In this document: positions 34,929 through 47,982 of the stretch, in pieces
Position numbering within the stretch: the first letter of the stretch is position 1
Layout: each line of letters opens with the position of its first letter
From: Rhodanobacter sp. B04
GTDB taxonomy: Bacteria > Pseudomonadota > Gammaproteobacteria > Xanthomonadales > Rhodanobacteraceae
DNA length: 56,323 nt
Direction of reading: 5' to 3'
Assembly (NCBI RefSeq): GCF_002001125.1
Contig: NZ_MUNV01000020.1
Location: 1 to 56,323, forward strand
Notes under the pieces: generated by a model
The model's database searches: none
Seen by the model: the letters and a program-made list of their open reading frames with translations, nothing else
What the model was told of the DNA's origin: nothing
Program-made: the position numbers and the translations under genes

Positions 34929-35090
34929 TCACTGGCGCCGGCCGCGCAGTGCCTTGATGAACAGGCCCATCGCCAGCAGGCCGAGCAGAAACCCGACGCC
35001 GGCGCCCCACAAGGCGCCGGCGTGGCCGGCGATCGCATAGCCCACGCCGAAGCCCAGCGGAAACAAAAGCAGCAAAGGCAGGCAGCCCAT
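34929..35090 (-). CDS. small two-helix membrane protein downstream of lhr
   Basis: A 53-residue frame starting MGCLPLLLLFPLGFGVGY and ending LFIKALRGRRQ, with two membrane helices joined by a short Gly/Ala/His turn and a basic tail. Its ATG at 35090 is 13 bases after the lhr stop, with GAGAGG about nine bases upstream, so it is translated from the lhr message. No family recognised. The region 34793-34928 between its end and the GH20 gene contains nothing else visible. Confidence 0.75.
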   Translation of the reverse strand: MGCLPLLLLFPLGFGVGYAIAGHAGALWGAGVGFLLGLLAMGLFIKALRGRRQ

Positions 35091-35103
35091 CGGACCGATC
35101 CTC

Positions 35104-39612
<4,509 letters not shown>

Positions 39613-39809
39613 AGGTGACTATTCGCGCTGCGGCAGGGGTGGGTCGACGGATCATATATGGGGCCCATCTCAGATCCTGCAATTCGCCACGAAATCCGCC
39701 GCAGGCAGCGGTGCAAGCGCCGTCGCGGCATGTCAATATTCACGCTCGGCCGTCGCAGGTCAGGGGCCCCGTCGGGGAATCCGGCGCGGCCTTCATGCGA
39801 AGGACTCTC

Positions 39810-41834
39810 ATGTACGTACTGCAAATGATTCTGCGCAAGCCCGGTTCACGGGTGCTGGCGCTGGGCTGCCTGGCATGGCTTGCGCTGGCGGTACTGTGCG
39901 GCGGGGTGGCCCATGCCGCCAGCCTCGATCCGGCCGTGCTGCCGAAGATCCAGGCGGCCACGTTCGAAGTGGTGGCGGCCAAGCCGGTCAACGATCCGCT
40001 GACCTACGAAAAGGCGCTGCCGATGGAGTTGCTGCCGTTCCAGGAACGCAACGACAAGTATTACTCGATTGGTACAGCTTTCGCGCTGGGCAACAACCGC
40101 TATGTCACTGCGGCGCACGTGCTGCAGATCGGTATCGACAGCCTGTGGGGCGAGCCCGCGCTGCGCGACGCCAGCGGCCATGTCTATGCCATAGACAAGA
40201 TCGAGAAATTTTCGCTGCAGCAGGATTTCATGGTGTTCTCGCTCGTGGAGCAGCCTGCGGCGGCCACCGCGTTCGAGGTCAACGTGAAGCCGGCGTTGAA
40301 CGAGGTGGTCTACGCCGTCGGCAATGCGCTGGGCACGGGCGTGGTGATCCGCGACGGCCTCTATACATCCGATACGCCGGAGGACCAGGACGGCCGCTGG
40401 AAGTGGATGCGCTTCTCGGCGGCGGCCTCGCCCGGCAACAGCGGCGGCCCGCTGCTCGACAAGGACGGCAAGGTCATCGGCATCGTGTTGATGAAGTCGG
40501 CGAACGAGAACCTCAACTATGCCCTGCCGATCGGCATGGTGTTGAATGCGCCGGATCATCTGGCTGTCGCGGACACCCGCGTGGCCTACCAGCTCGACCT
40601 GTTCGAGGCGCCGCAGAACGGCGTGTTCAAGATGCAGTTCGCGCTGCCGATGAACCTGCACGATTTCTACCGCGAGTACCAGGCGCGCTTCGATGCCTAC
40701 GAGGATGCGCAGCAGAAGGCGCTGCTCGCCAGGGAATCCGCCAATTTGTTCCCGCACGGCGCGGGCTCCGCGCGCCTGCTGTACCGGAGGGCGCGGCTCG
40801 ACGGCTTTCCTTCGCTGATCGCGCGCGGCAGCGATGGCGAATGGGGATTTGCAGGTGGCCGGGCGCAGCACTACGTGCTGGACGGCAACGGTTACGTGGA
40901 TATCGGCGCGGTGGCCCACGACGGGTTGTTCCGCCTGCGCCGGCCGGACGGTGTCGATGCGGCGAAGTTCTATGGCGACGCGAAGCTGCGCATGGATCTG
41001 CTGGTCAAGACCGGCATCTTCCAGCGCGATTTCGCCGGCGAGAAGATCAAGGTCACTTCGCTCGGCAAACCGAGATCCGAAGCGGTGCACATCGATCGCT
41101 GGCAGCGCCCTTGGAGCGTCGAGGTCTGGCCGTTGCCCTACGCCAATGCGCTGGTCGTGGTGTATTCCCTGCCCACGCCGGACGGCTGCGTGATGTTGTC
41201 GCGGCTGGTGCAGGCCTCCAACGAGCACGACGCGAGGCTGGACATGGACCAGCTCAGCAGCTTCATCTATCTCACCTACCAGGGGAACCTGGCGCAGTGG
41301 AAGGATTTCCTGAAACTGCCCGCGCTGCAGCCGGCCGCGTTCAAGAACATCCATATCGACTTCGACTACGGCCACCGCTTCAGCTACGCGTCGCAGCGGG
41401 TAGCCTTTTCTTACACCCCCGAGGTGCAGACCATCGCGCCGGACAGCCTGCTGTGGCTCGGCTTCAGCTTCATGATGGACAAGGACCAGCCGGTCTGGGA
41501 CGTGGCGGACGTGAATGTCTGGAAAACGACGGCTTCCGACGACCATGACAACGTCAACATCCAGCGCTACGTGGCGCCGCCGGCCGGGTTGGACGAGGAT
41601 CTGGCCAGCCGCTGGCAGAAGCTGTCGCAGCGCCAGTATCCCTACAACGGCCAGGCACGCCAGGAAGACGACTTGATGAAGATCAATGCCGTGATGACCC
41701 CGGGCAGCTCCGGCGACAAGTCGGGGGCGCTGCTGTACACCGCCTTCTACGGCGCTGCCGGCACGCATCCGCAGCCGGAAATGAAAAGCAGGCTCGACCT
41801 GTTGATGAAGGACATGCGGGTCGTGGAGCATTGA
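39810..41834 (+). CDS. exported trypsin-like serine protease with large C-terminal region
   Basis: 674 residues from the ATG at 39810 (AAGGA five bases upstream; an ATG at 39795 is also in frame). Signal peptide ends near VAHA-ASLD. Chymotrypsin-fold triad: His103 (TAAHV), Asp139 (QQDFMVFSL), Ser211 (SPGNSGGPL), so the protease domain spans about 30-255. The following ~420 residues have no motif I know; they may be a substrate-binding or regulatory domain. No PDZ domain is evident, unlike DegP. Divergent from lhr across a 197-bp gap with no obvious operator. Confidence 0.82.
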   Translation: MYVLQMILRKPGSRVLALGCLAWLALAVLCGGVAHAASLDPAVLPKIQAATFEVVAAKPVNDPLTYEKALPMELLPFQERNDKYYSIGTAFALGNNRYVTAAHVLQIGIDSLWGEPALRDASGHVYAIDKIEKFSLQQDFMVFSLVEQPAAATAFEVNVKPALNEVVYAVGNALGTGVVIRDGLYTSDTPEDQDGRWKWMRFSAAASPGNSGGPLLDKDGKVIGIVLMKSANENLNYALPIGMVLNAPDHLAVADTRVAYQLDLFEAPQNGVFKMQFALPMNLHDFYREYQARFDAYEDAQQKALLARESANLFPHGAGSARLLYRRARLDGFPSLIARGSDGEWGFAGGRAQHYVLDGNGYVDIGAVAHDGLFRLRRPDGVDAAKFYGDAKLRMDLLVKTGIFQRDFAGEKIKVTSLGKPRSEAVHIDRWQRPWSVEVWPLPYANALVVVYSLPTPDGCVMLSRLVQASNEHDARLDMDQLSSFIYLTYQGNLAQWKDFLKLPALQPAAFKNIHIDFDYGHRFSYASQRVAFSYTPEVQTIAPDSLLWLGFSFMMDKDQPVWDVADVNVWKTTASDDHDNVNIQRYVAPPAGLDEDLASRWQKLSQRQYPYNGQARQEDDLMKINAVMTPGSSGDKSGALLYTAFYGAAGTHPQPEMKSRLDLLMKDMRVVEH

Positions 41835-41930
41835 GCGGACGCCGGTGGCGGTCACGGCGGTCGTGCCGACACCGGCAGCTTGTGGGCGATCTCGGCAGGT
41901 AACGCGCGGACATTCGGAGCAGGTGCAGAC

Positions 41931-42806
41931 GTGCAATGGCGGGAACCATCGGTGCAACACGGGCAGGCGGCAGTTGACGGCGGTGAAGAGGCCTGGCTGA
42001 CGATGGCCGATGGCCAGCAGCTGTTCCTGCGCGACTGGCCGAAACCGCAGGCGCGCGGCGCGGTATTGGTCGTGCACGGGCTGGGCGAGCACAGCGGCCG
42101 CTATCGACAACTCGCGCAATGGTTCAACCAGCGCGGTTACGCGGTGCGCAGCTACGACCAGCGCGGCCACGGGAAAACGCCAGGCCAGCGCGGGGCACTG
42201 CGCCATGCCGACGACCTGCTGGAGGACCTGGCCACGGTCTACAACGATTACGCCAACAGCCTGCCGCATGCGCCGCTGCTGCTCGGCCACAGCATGGGCG
42301 GCCTGGTGGCCGCGCGTACCGTGCTGGATGGCCGCGTCACGCCACCGGCGCTGCTGTTGTCCTCGCCGGCGCTGCGCAGTTGGGAATCCGCAGCGATGGT
42401 GCGCCTGGCCCGGCTGCTGAGTCGCCTGCTGCCCGGACTGCCGCTGCGCAACGGGTTGAAGTTCGACCAGCTGTCGCATGATCCACAAGTGGCGGCGGCC
42501 TACCGCGACGATCCGCTGCGCACCGGCTGGATCACGCCGCGGCTGGCCGACTTCATCTTCCGCGCCGGTGCCGCTTGCATCGCCGATGCAGCCACGCTGG
42601 CGGTGCCGACCCTGCTGCTGGTGGCCGACAGCGACACGCTGGTCGACCCATCCGGCAGTCGCGCCTTTGCCAGAAAGGCGGCATCGAGCGGAAAGCTGAC
42701 CACCCGGTTTTTCTCCACGCTCTACCACGAGCTGTTCAACGAAGCCGAGCCCGGGCGCAGCCAGGTATTGATGCAACTGGGCGACTGGCTGGGACGGCAG
42801 GTGTGA
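41931..42806 (+). CDS. alpha/beta hydrolase, monoacylglycerol lipase-like
   Basis: 291 residues from a GTG at 41931; an upstream TTG at 41880 and an ATG at 42003 are alternatives, so the start is uncertain. HGLGEHSGRY (oxyanion loop) and GHSMGG (nucleophile Ser121), then VADSDTLVDP (Asp) and LYHELFNE (His), match the Hydrolase_4/monoglyceride lipase group. It should hydrolyse acylglycerols or lysophospholipids. No signal peptide. Confidence 0.86.
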   Translation: MQWREPSVQHGQAAVDGGEEAWLTMADGQQLFLRDWPKPQARGAVLVVHGLGEHSGRYRQLAQWFNQRGYAVRSYDQRGHGKTPGQRGALRHADDLLEDLATVYNDYANSLPHAPLLLGHSMGGLVAARTVLDGRVTPPALLLSSPALRSWESAAMVRLARLLSRLLPGLPLRNGLKFDQLSHDPQVAAAYRDDPLRTGWITPRLADFIFRAGAACIADAATLAVPTLLLVADSDTLVDPSGSRAFARKAASSGKLTTRFFSTLYHELFNEAEPGRSQVLMQLGDWLGRQV

Positions 42807-42927
42807 GGAGACGCGGCTGCCGCTGTCGTGATGACGCCCCGATTCTGAAATGACGCTGCCCTGCCGGCGCCTCGTCGTTGCCATGAATAGCGGCGATACT
42901 GTTGTGCAAGCCTAGGGAGAGGTTTCC

Positions 42928-45900
42928 ATGTCACGTTCGTCGATCGAGTGCTTTTCGCGCAGCGCGATGCTGCGCGTCTTCGTTGTGTGTGGGCTGTGCA
43001 TGTCGATCGCGGCCTGTCACCGCGGTCAGGAACAAGGCAAGCCGGCCTTGCAGGGCGTACCGGCCAGCAGCGCCTCGGTGCACCAGCCGACGAAGGCCGA
43101 CTTCACGCTGGTCTCTGCCGGTTCGGAGTCGCGCGATTCGCGCATTGCGCTGACCTTGCGCTTCAATGCCATGCTGGTTGCCGCGCAGTCCTTCGACCAG
43201 CAGCTTGCGGTCACCGGCCCGAATGGCGAGGTGGTCGCCGGCAGCTGGAGCCTGCAGGACGACGGCAAGACGCTGAGCTTTCCATTCGTGCAGGCGAACC
43301 AGCACTACGCGGTGCAGTTGCACGCCGGCCTGCTGGCGGCGGATGGCCGCAGCTTCGGCCATGAGCTGAAACGTGACGTCTATTCGGGCAGCATGCCACC
43401 GGCGGTCGGCTTCGCCTCGCGCGGCAACGTGCTGCCGGCGCACGGTACGCGCGGGTTGCCGCTGGTCTCGGTGAACGTGCATGACGCCGATGTCGAATTC
43501 TTCCGCGTGCACGACGATGCCCTGTCGGACTTCTTCTGCGCCTATCCGCTCAACGGGCAGCGCGGCAACTACGAGCTGGACCACGAGGAAAGTCCCTACG
43601 ACCTGTGCGACCGGAAGAACGATGCGCGCATCAAGCGCCCGTTGACCGAACTGGCCGACTCGGTCTACGCCAACCATTACACGCTGGGCGGCGACGACAA
43701 CGAGCGCACCGTGACCTACCTGCCGGTGCAGAACGTGCAGCAGCTGTCCGAGCCCGGCGTCTACATGGCGGTGATCAAGGCCGGCGGCACGTTCAAGGGC
43801 TCCTACGACACCGCGATCTTCTTCGTCAGCGACCTGGGCCTGCACCTGCGCGTCTACCGCGACAACGCGCTGCTGCTTGTCGCCTCGCTGCGCGATGGTT
43901 CGCCGATCGGCGGCGTCGACATCGAGATCCGCGATGCGGCGGGCCAGAGCAAGTTGAAGGCCAGCACCGACGCGAATGGCAATGCGCTGATCGCCTACAA
44001 GGTCGCCTCGTCCGACGTGCTGGTGGCACGTCATGGCAAGGACGTCTCGGTATTGCCGTTCAACCGGCCCGCGCTGGACGTGTCCAATTTCGACATCACC
44101 GGGCGCAAGCAGGCGCCATTCGAGGTGTTCGCCTGGTCCGGACGCGATCTGTATCGCCCCGGCGAGACGCTACGCGCGTCGGCATTGCTGCGCGACTACG
44201 ACGGCAAGCCGATGAAGGCGCAACCGCTGTTCGTGCGGCTGAAGCAGCCGGACGGCCGCAGCCTGGTCGACAAGCGGCTGGAGCCGCGCGAACTCAACTA
44301 TTTCGAGCTGAGCCAGGCGATCCCGGCCGATGCGCCGACCGGACTGTGGCAGCTGGAATTCCGCCTCGACCCGGGCAGCAAGGAAGCGGTGCAGGCGTTC
44401 CCGTTCCACGTCGAGGAGTTCCTGCCCGAACGCCTCAAGGTGGATCTGTCCAGCCCGCAGGCGCGGCTATTGCCGGACGAGCCGTTCAAGTTGAAGGTGG
44501 CTTCCAGCTACCTGTACGGTGCCCCGGCCGACGGCAACCGCTTCACCGCCAAGTTGCTGGTGGCGCCCGAGGTGCATCCGCTCGCCGCACTGCCGGACAC
44601 GTTCTTCGGTGATCCGCTGGTCGACTTGCCGAAGAGCGCCGACGACGTGGTTGACGCGAAGCTGGATGCGCAGGGCCAGCTCGAGCAGGAGGTCAAGCTG
44701 CCGGATGACGTGAAGCCGGTGGCGCCACTCGCCGCCACGCTTTCCGGCAGCGTGTACGAGAGCGGTGGCCGCGCGGTCACCCGCCTGCTTAAGCGGGTGT
44801 ACTGGCCGGCGCCGCAACTGGTCGGCGTGCGCCCGCTGTTCGATCCGAAGCAGGGTGCCGAGAGCGAAGGTCGCGCCGGCTTCGAGATCCTGCGCGCCGA
44901 TGTCGACGGCAAGCTGGTGGCCGGCGCGCACCTCAAGGTGCGCCTGCAGCGCGAGTTGCGCGATTTCTACTGGCTGTACGAGCACGGCGACGACTGGAAG
45001 TCGAACGCGGACGTGCGCCTGCAGCTGATCGAGGAGAAGGACGTCGACGTGGCCGCGGGCCAGCGCGCGCAGGTCGATTTCCCGGTCGAGTGGGGCGGCT
45101 ACCGGCTCGAGGTATACGACCCGGAGACCAAGCTGACCACGGTGTTCCCGTTCTTCGCCGGCTACAGCTGGGACGACGAGAACCTGGGCAAGGAGGCGCG
45201 ACCGGACAAGGTCAAGCTGGCGCTGGACAAGGCGCGCTACCGCGCCGGCGACACCATGAAGGTCACGGTGACGCCGCCGCACGACGGCCCCGGCGTGCTG
45301 CTGGTGGAATCCGACCACTTGCTCTACACCAGGAACATCGATGCCAAGGCCGGCGCCACGTTCGAGATTCCGGTGACCAAGGAATGGGAGCGCCATGACG
45401 TCTACGTGGTGGCGCTGGTGTTCCGCGGCGGCGAGGCGGACGAGCACACCACGCCGGCGCGCGCGATGGGCGTCGAATACGTGACGATGGATCGCAACGA
45501 TCGGCGCATTCCGCTGAAGCTCAGCGCGCCGGCGATGATGCGTCCGGGCAATCCGCTCAAGGTCACGGTGCAGGCGAGCGGACTGGCCGGCAAGCAGGCC
45601 TACGTCACGCTGTCGGCGGTCGACCAGGGCGTGCTCAACATCACCAATTACCCAGTGCCCGACGCGTGGGCGTGGATGTTCGCCAAGCGCGCGCTCGGCA
45701 TCGATGCCTACGATCTGTACAGCCGCATCATCGAGGCGATGGACGGCGCCGAGGCGAAGCTGCGCTACGGCGGCGACCTGAGCGGCAAGGCCCTGCCGCA
45801 TGGCGCGCGACTCAATCCGAAGGTGCAGATCGTCGACCTGTTCACCGGTCCGGTCGCGTTCGATGCGCACGGCAACGCCGCGCTGCAGGTCGACGTGCCG

Positions 45901-47928
45901 GATTTCAACGGCAGCCTGCGCCTGGCCGCGCTGGCCTATACTGACGAGCGCTTCGGCAATGCGGACGGGGCGGTCACCGTGCGCGCGCCGCTGGTGGTGG
46001 AACCGAGCACGCCGCGGGTGATGGCCGCGGGCGACAAGGCGCAGATCAGCCTGGACCTGAAGAACCTGTCCGGCAAGGACGGTGTGGCCAAGGTCACCGT
46101 CACCGGCGATGGCCTGATCAAGATCGACAACGCCAGCCGCAGCGTGCCGTTGAAGGACGGCGCCGGCACCACGCTGATCCTGCCGGTCACCGCGGCCGGC
46201 GGCGTCGCGGTGGCGAAGGTGGACATCCACGCCGAGCTCAACGACTACAAGGTCGACCGCCACTTCGAGTTCACCGTGCGGCCGGCGTGGCCCGAGCTGA
46301 TCCGCACGCTGCCGATGGCGATCGAAGGCGGCAAGCCGGCGCATCTGGATGCGGCGGCCACGGCGGGGCTGTTGCCGACTACCGTGCGCGCCCAGCTCAC
46401 CCTGAGTACCTTGCCCCCGTTGCCGTACAACAGCGCGTTGCGCGCACTGCTGCTGTATCCCTACGGGTGCATCGAACAGACCACCAGCAAGGGTTATGCT
46501 GCCCTGATCCTGGACGGCCAGACGGCCAAGGCGCTGGGTGCGCAGGTGCAGAGCGACGACGCGCGCAACGCGGCGGTGGAGAGCGCGCTGGCGCGGATCG
46601 CCTCGTTCCAGGCCGCCAACGGCCACTTCAGCTTCTGGGGCGGCACCAGCCCGATCGAGACCTTCATGACGCCGTACGTGGTCGACTTCATGCTCGACGC
46701 GCGCGACGCCGGTTTCGCGGTGCCGCAGGACGTGCTGCAGAAATCGCTGCAACGGCTCAGCGACGACCTGCTCGCCGGCGGTCACCCGTACTACAGCTAC
46801 GAGCAGCACGACCACCTGCGCATCGCCGACGAGGCCTATTCCGGCTTCGTGCTGGCACGCGTCAACCGCGCCCCGCTGGGCACGTTGCGCGCGATCTTCG
46901 ACAACGACCGGCAGAAGCTGGTCGGCCCGCTGCCGCTGGTGCATCTGGGCATCGCGCTGAAGCTGATGGGCGACAACGAGCGCGCGCAGAAGGCGGTGGC
47001 CGAGGCGTTCGCCTGGACCAAGGAGCGGCCGTGGTACGTCGGCGACTACGGTTCCGACCTGCGCGACCTGGCGACGATGGTCGCGCTCACGCACAGCTAC
47101 GGCATGAGCAGGCCCGAGTACGATGCCAAGCTGATCGACTGGGCGCGCAACGCCATCGCGCGCGAGCACGCGACCCAGCAGCAGGTGCCCTACTACCACT
47201 GGTCGTGGTCGTACCTCAGCACGCAGGAGCAGGTGGCGATCGCCCGCGTCGCGCGCGCCTTCGATGCGGCCAGCGACCAGCCGCTGGCGGTGAGCGTCAG
47301 CGCCGGCGGCAAGAGCGAACCGGCACCCGCCGGCAAGCACCTCTGGACACGCGATCTGAGTGCGGCCGAACTTGCCGGCGGCGTCACCGTGCAGCCGAGC
47401 GGCACGGCCACGGTGTTCGCCACGCTCGACGTGGCCGGCATCCCGCAGAAGGCACCCGAGCCGGATGCCAGCCAGGTCGACGTGCGCCGCAGCTACTTCA
47501 CCACCGACGGCAAGCCGTGGGACGGCGACAAGCTCAAGGAGGGCGACACTTTGATCGTCGAGCTGACCATCGAGGCGCGCATGGACATGCCCGATGCGCT
47601 GGTCACCGACCTGTTGCCCGGCGGGCTGGAAGTGGAGAACCTCAACCTCGGCGGCGCGCAGCAGTGGGCAGGCGTGGTGATCGACGGCATCGATCTCGAC
47701 CAGCACACCGACGCGGCCGACATCGTGCACGAGGAATACCGCGACGACCGCTACGCCGCCGCACTCAAGCTGCGCCGCGGCGATGCCGCCCACGTGTTCT
47801 ACCTGGTGCGTGCGGTGACGCCCGGCACCTACACCGTGCCGCCGCCGCTGGTGGAGGACATGTACCGGCCGGCGGTGCGCGGCATCGGCAAGGTCACGCC
47901 GGCGCAGCTCACGGTGGTCGAGCCGTAA
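42928..47928 (+). CDS. yfhM: bacterial alpha-2-macroglobulin, thioester type (YfhM-like lipoprotein)
   Basis: 1666 residues with a lipoprotein signal (SIAAC, Cys about 30), so anchored in the periplasm. Repeated MG domains of beta-sandwich character fill the first two thirds. The thioester motif Cys1181-Ile-Glu-Gln1184 (YPYGCIEQTTSK) lies in an alpha/alpha thioester domain, followed by a C-terminal receptor-like domain. The protein traps attacking proteases when cut in its bait region. It is paired with the PBP1C gene directly downstream, the conserved arrangement in which the trap protects a periplasm whose wall is being repaired. Strong GGGAGAGG ribosome site at 42913-42921. Confidence 0.93.
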   Translation: MSRSSIECFSRSAMLRVFVVCGLCMSIAACHRGQEQGKPALQGVPASSASVHQPTKADFTLVSAGSESRDSRIALTLRFNAMLVAAQSFDQQLAVTGPNGEVVAGSWSLQDDGKTLSFPFVQANQHYAVQLHAGLLAADGRSFGHELKRDVYSGSMPPAVGFASRGNVLPAHGTRGLPLVSVNVHDADVEFFRVHDDALSDFFCAYPLNGQRGNYELDHEESPYDLCDRKNDARIKRPLTELADSVYANHYTLGGDDNERTVTYLPVQNVQQLSEPGVYMAVIKAGGTFKGSYDTAIFFVSDLGLHLRVYRDNALLLVASLRDGSPIGGVDIEIRDAAGQSKLKASTDANGNALIAYKVASSDVLVARHGKDVSVLPFNRPALDVSNFDITGRKQAPFEVFAWSGRDLYRPGETLRASALLRDYDGKPMKAQPLFVRLKQPDGRSLVDKRLEPRELNYFELSQAIPADAPTGLWQLEFRLDPGSKEAVQAFPFHVEEFLPERLKVDLSSPQARLLPDEPFKLKVASSYLYGAPADGNRFTAKLLVAPEVHPLAALPDTFFGDPLVDLPKSADDVVDAKLDAQGQLEQEVKLPDDVKPVAPLAATLSGSVYESGGRAVTRLLKRVYWPAPQLVGVRPLFDPKQGAESEGRAGFEILRADVDGKLVAGAHLKVRLQRELRDFYWLYEHGDDWKSNADVRLQLIEEKDVDVAAGQRAQVDFPVEWGGYRLEVYDPETKLTTVFPFFAGYSWDDENLGKEARPDKVKLALDKARYRAGDTMKVTVTPPHDGPGVLLVESDHLLYTRNIDAKAGATFEIPVTKEWERHDVYVVALVFRGGEADEHTTPARAMGVEYVTMDRNDRRIPLKLSAPAMMRPGNPLKVTVQASGLAGKQAYVTLSAVDQGVLNITNYPVPDAWAWMFAKRALGIDAYDLYSRIIEAMDGAEAKLRYGGDLSGKALPHGARLNPKVQIVDLFTGPVAFDAHGNAALQVDVPDFNGSLRLAALAYTDERFGNADGAVTVRAPLVVEPSTPRVMAAGDKAQISLDLKNLSGKDGVAKVTVTGDGLIKIDNASRSVPLKDGAGTTLILPVTAAGGVAVAKVDIHAELNDYKVDRHFEFTVRPAWPELIRTLPMAIEGGKPAHLDAAATAGLLPTTVRAQLTLSTLPPLPYNSALRALLLYPYGCIEQTTSKGYAALILDGQTAKALGAQVQSDDARNAAVESALARIASFQAANGHFSFWGGTSPIETFMTPYVVDFMLDARDAGFAVPQDVLQKSLQRLSDDLLAGGHPYYSYEQHDHLRIADEAYSGFVLARVNRAPLGTLRAIFDNDRQKLVGPLPLVHLGIALKLMGDNERAQKAVAEAFAWTKERPWYVGDYGSDLRDLATMVALTHSYGMSRPEYDAKLIDWARNAIAREHATQQQVPYYHWSWSYLSTQEQVAIARVARAFDAASDQPLAVSVSAGGKSEPAPAGKHLWTRDLSAAELAGGVTVQPSGTATVFATLDVAGIPQKAPEPDASQVDVRRSYFTTDGKPWDGDKLKEGDTLIVELTIEARMDMPDALVTDLLPGGLEVENLNLGGAQQWAGVVIDGIDLDQHTDAADIVHEEYRDDRYAAALKLRRGDAAHVFYLVRAVTPGTYTVPPPLVEDMYRPAVRGIGKVTPAQLTVVEP

Positions 47929-47936
47929 TCCGAATC

Positions 47937-47965
47937 GTGCCACGCGGCATCACGCCGCGTGGCAC
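47937..47965 (+). other. strong intercistronic hairpin between yfhM and pbpC
   Basis: A perfect 12-bp stem (GTGCCACGCGGC, loop ATCAC, GCCGCGTGGCAC) lies in the 54-bp gap and ends 17 bases before the pbpC start. Without a T-tract it is not a classical terminator. It could attenuate pbpC or protect the yfhM message. Confidence 0.6.
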
Positions 47966-47982
47966 ATCGGGATGTCGCCCGC

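Noticed and set aside
44467..47943. Long open frame opposite the alpha-2-macroglobulin gene
   Set aside because: Same reason: a GC-driven shadow rich in Arg, His and Val, with no motifs.
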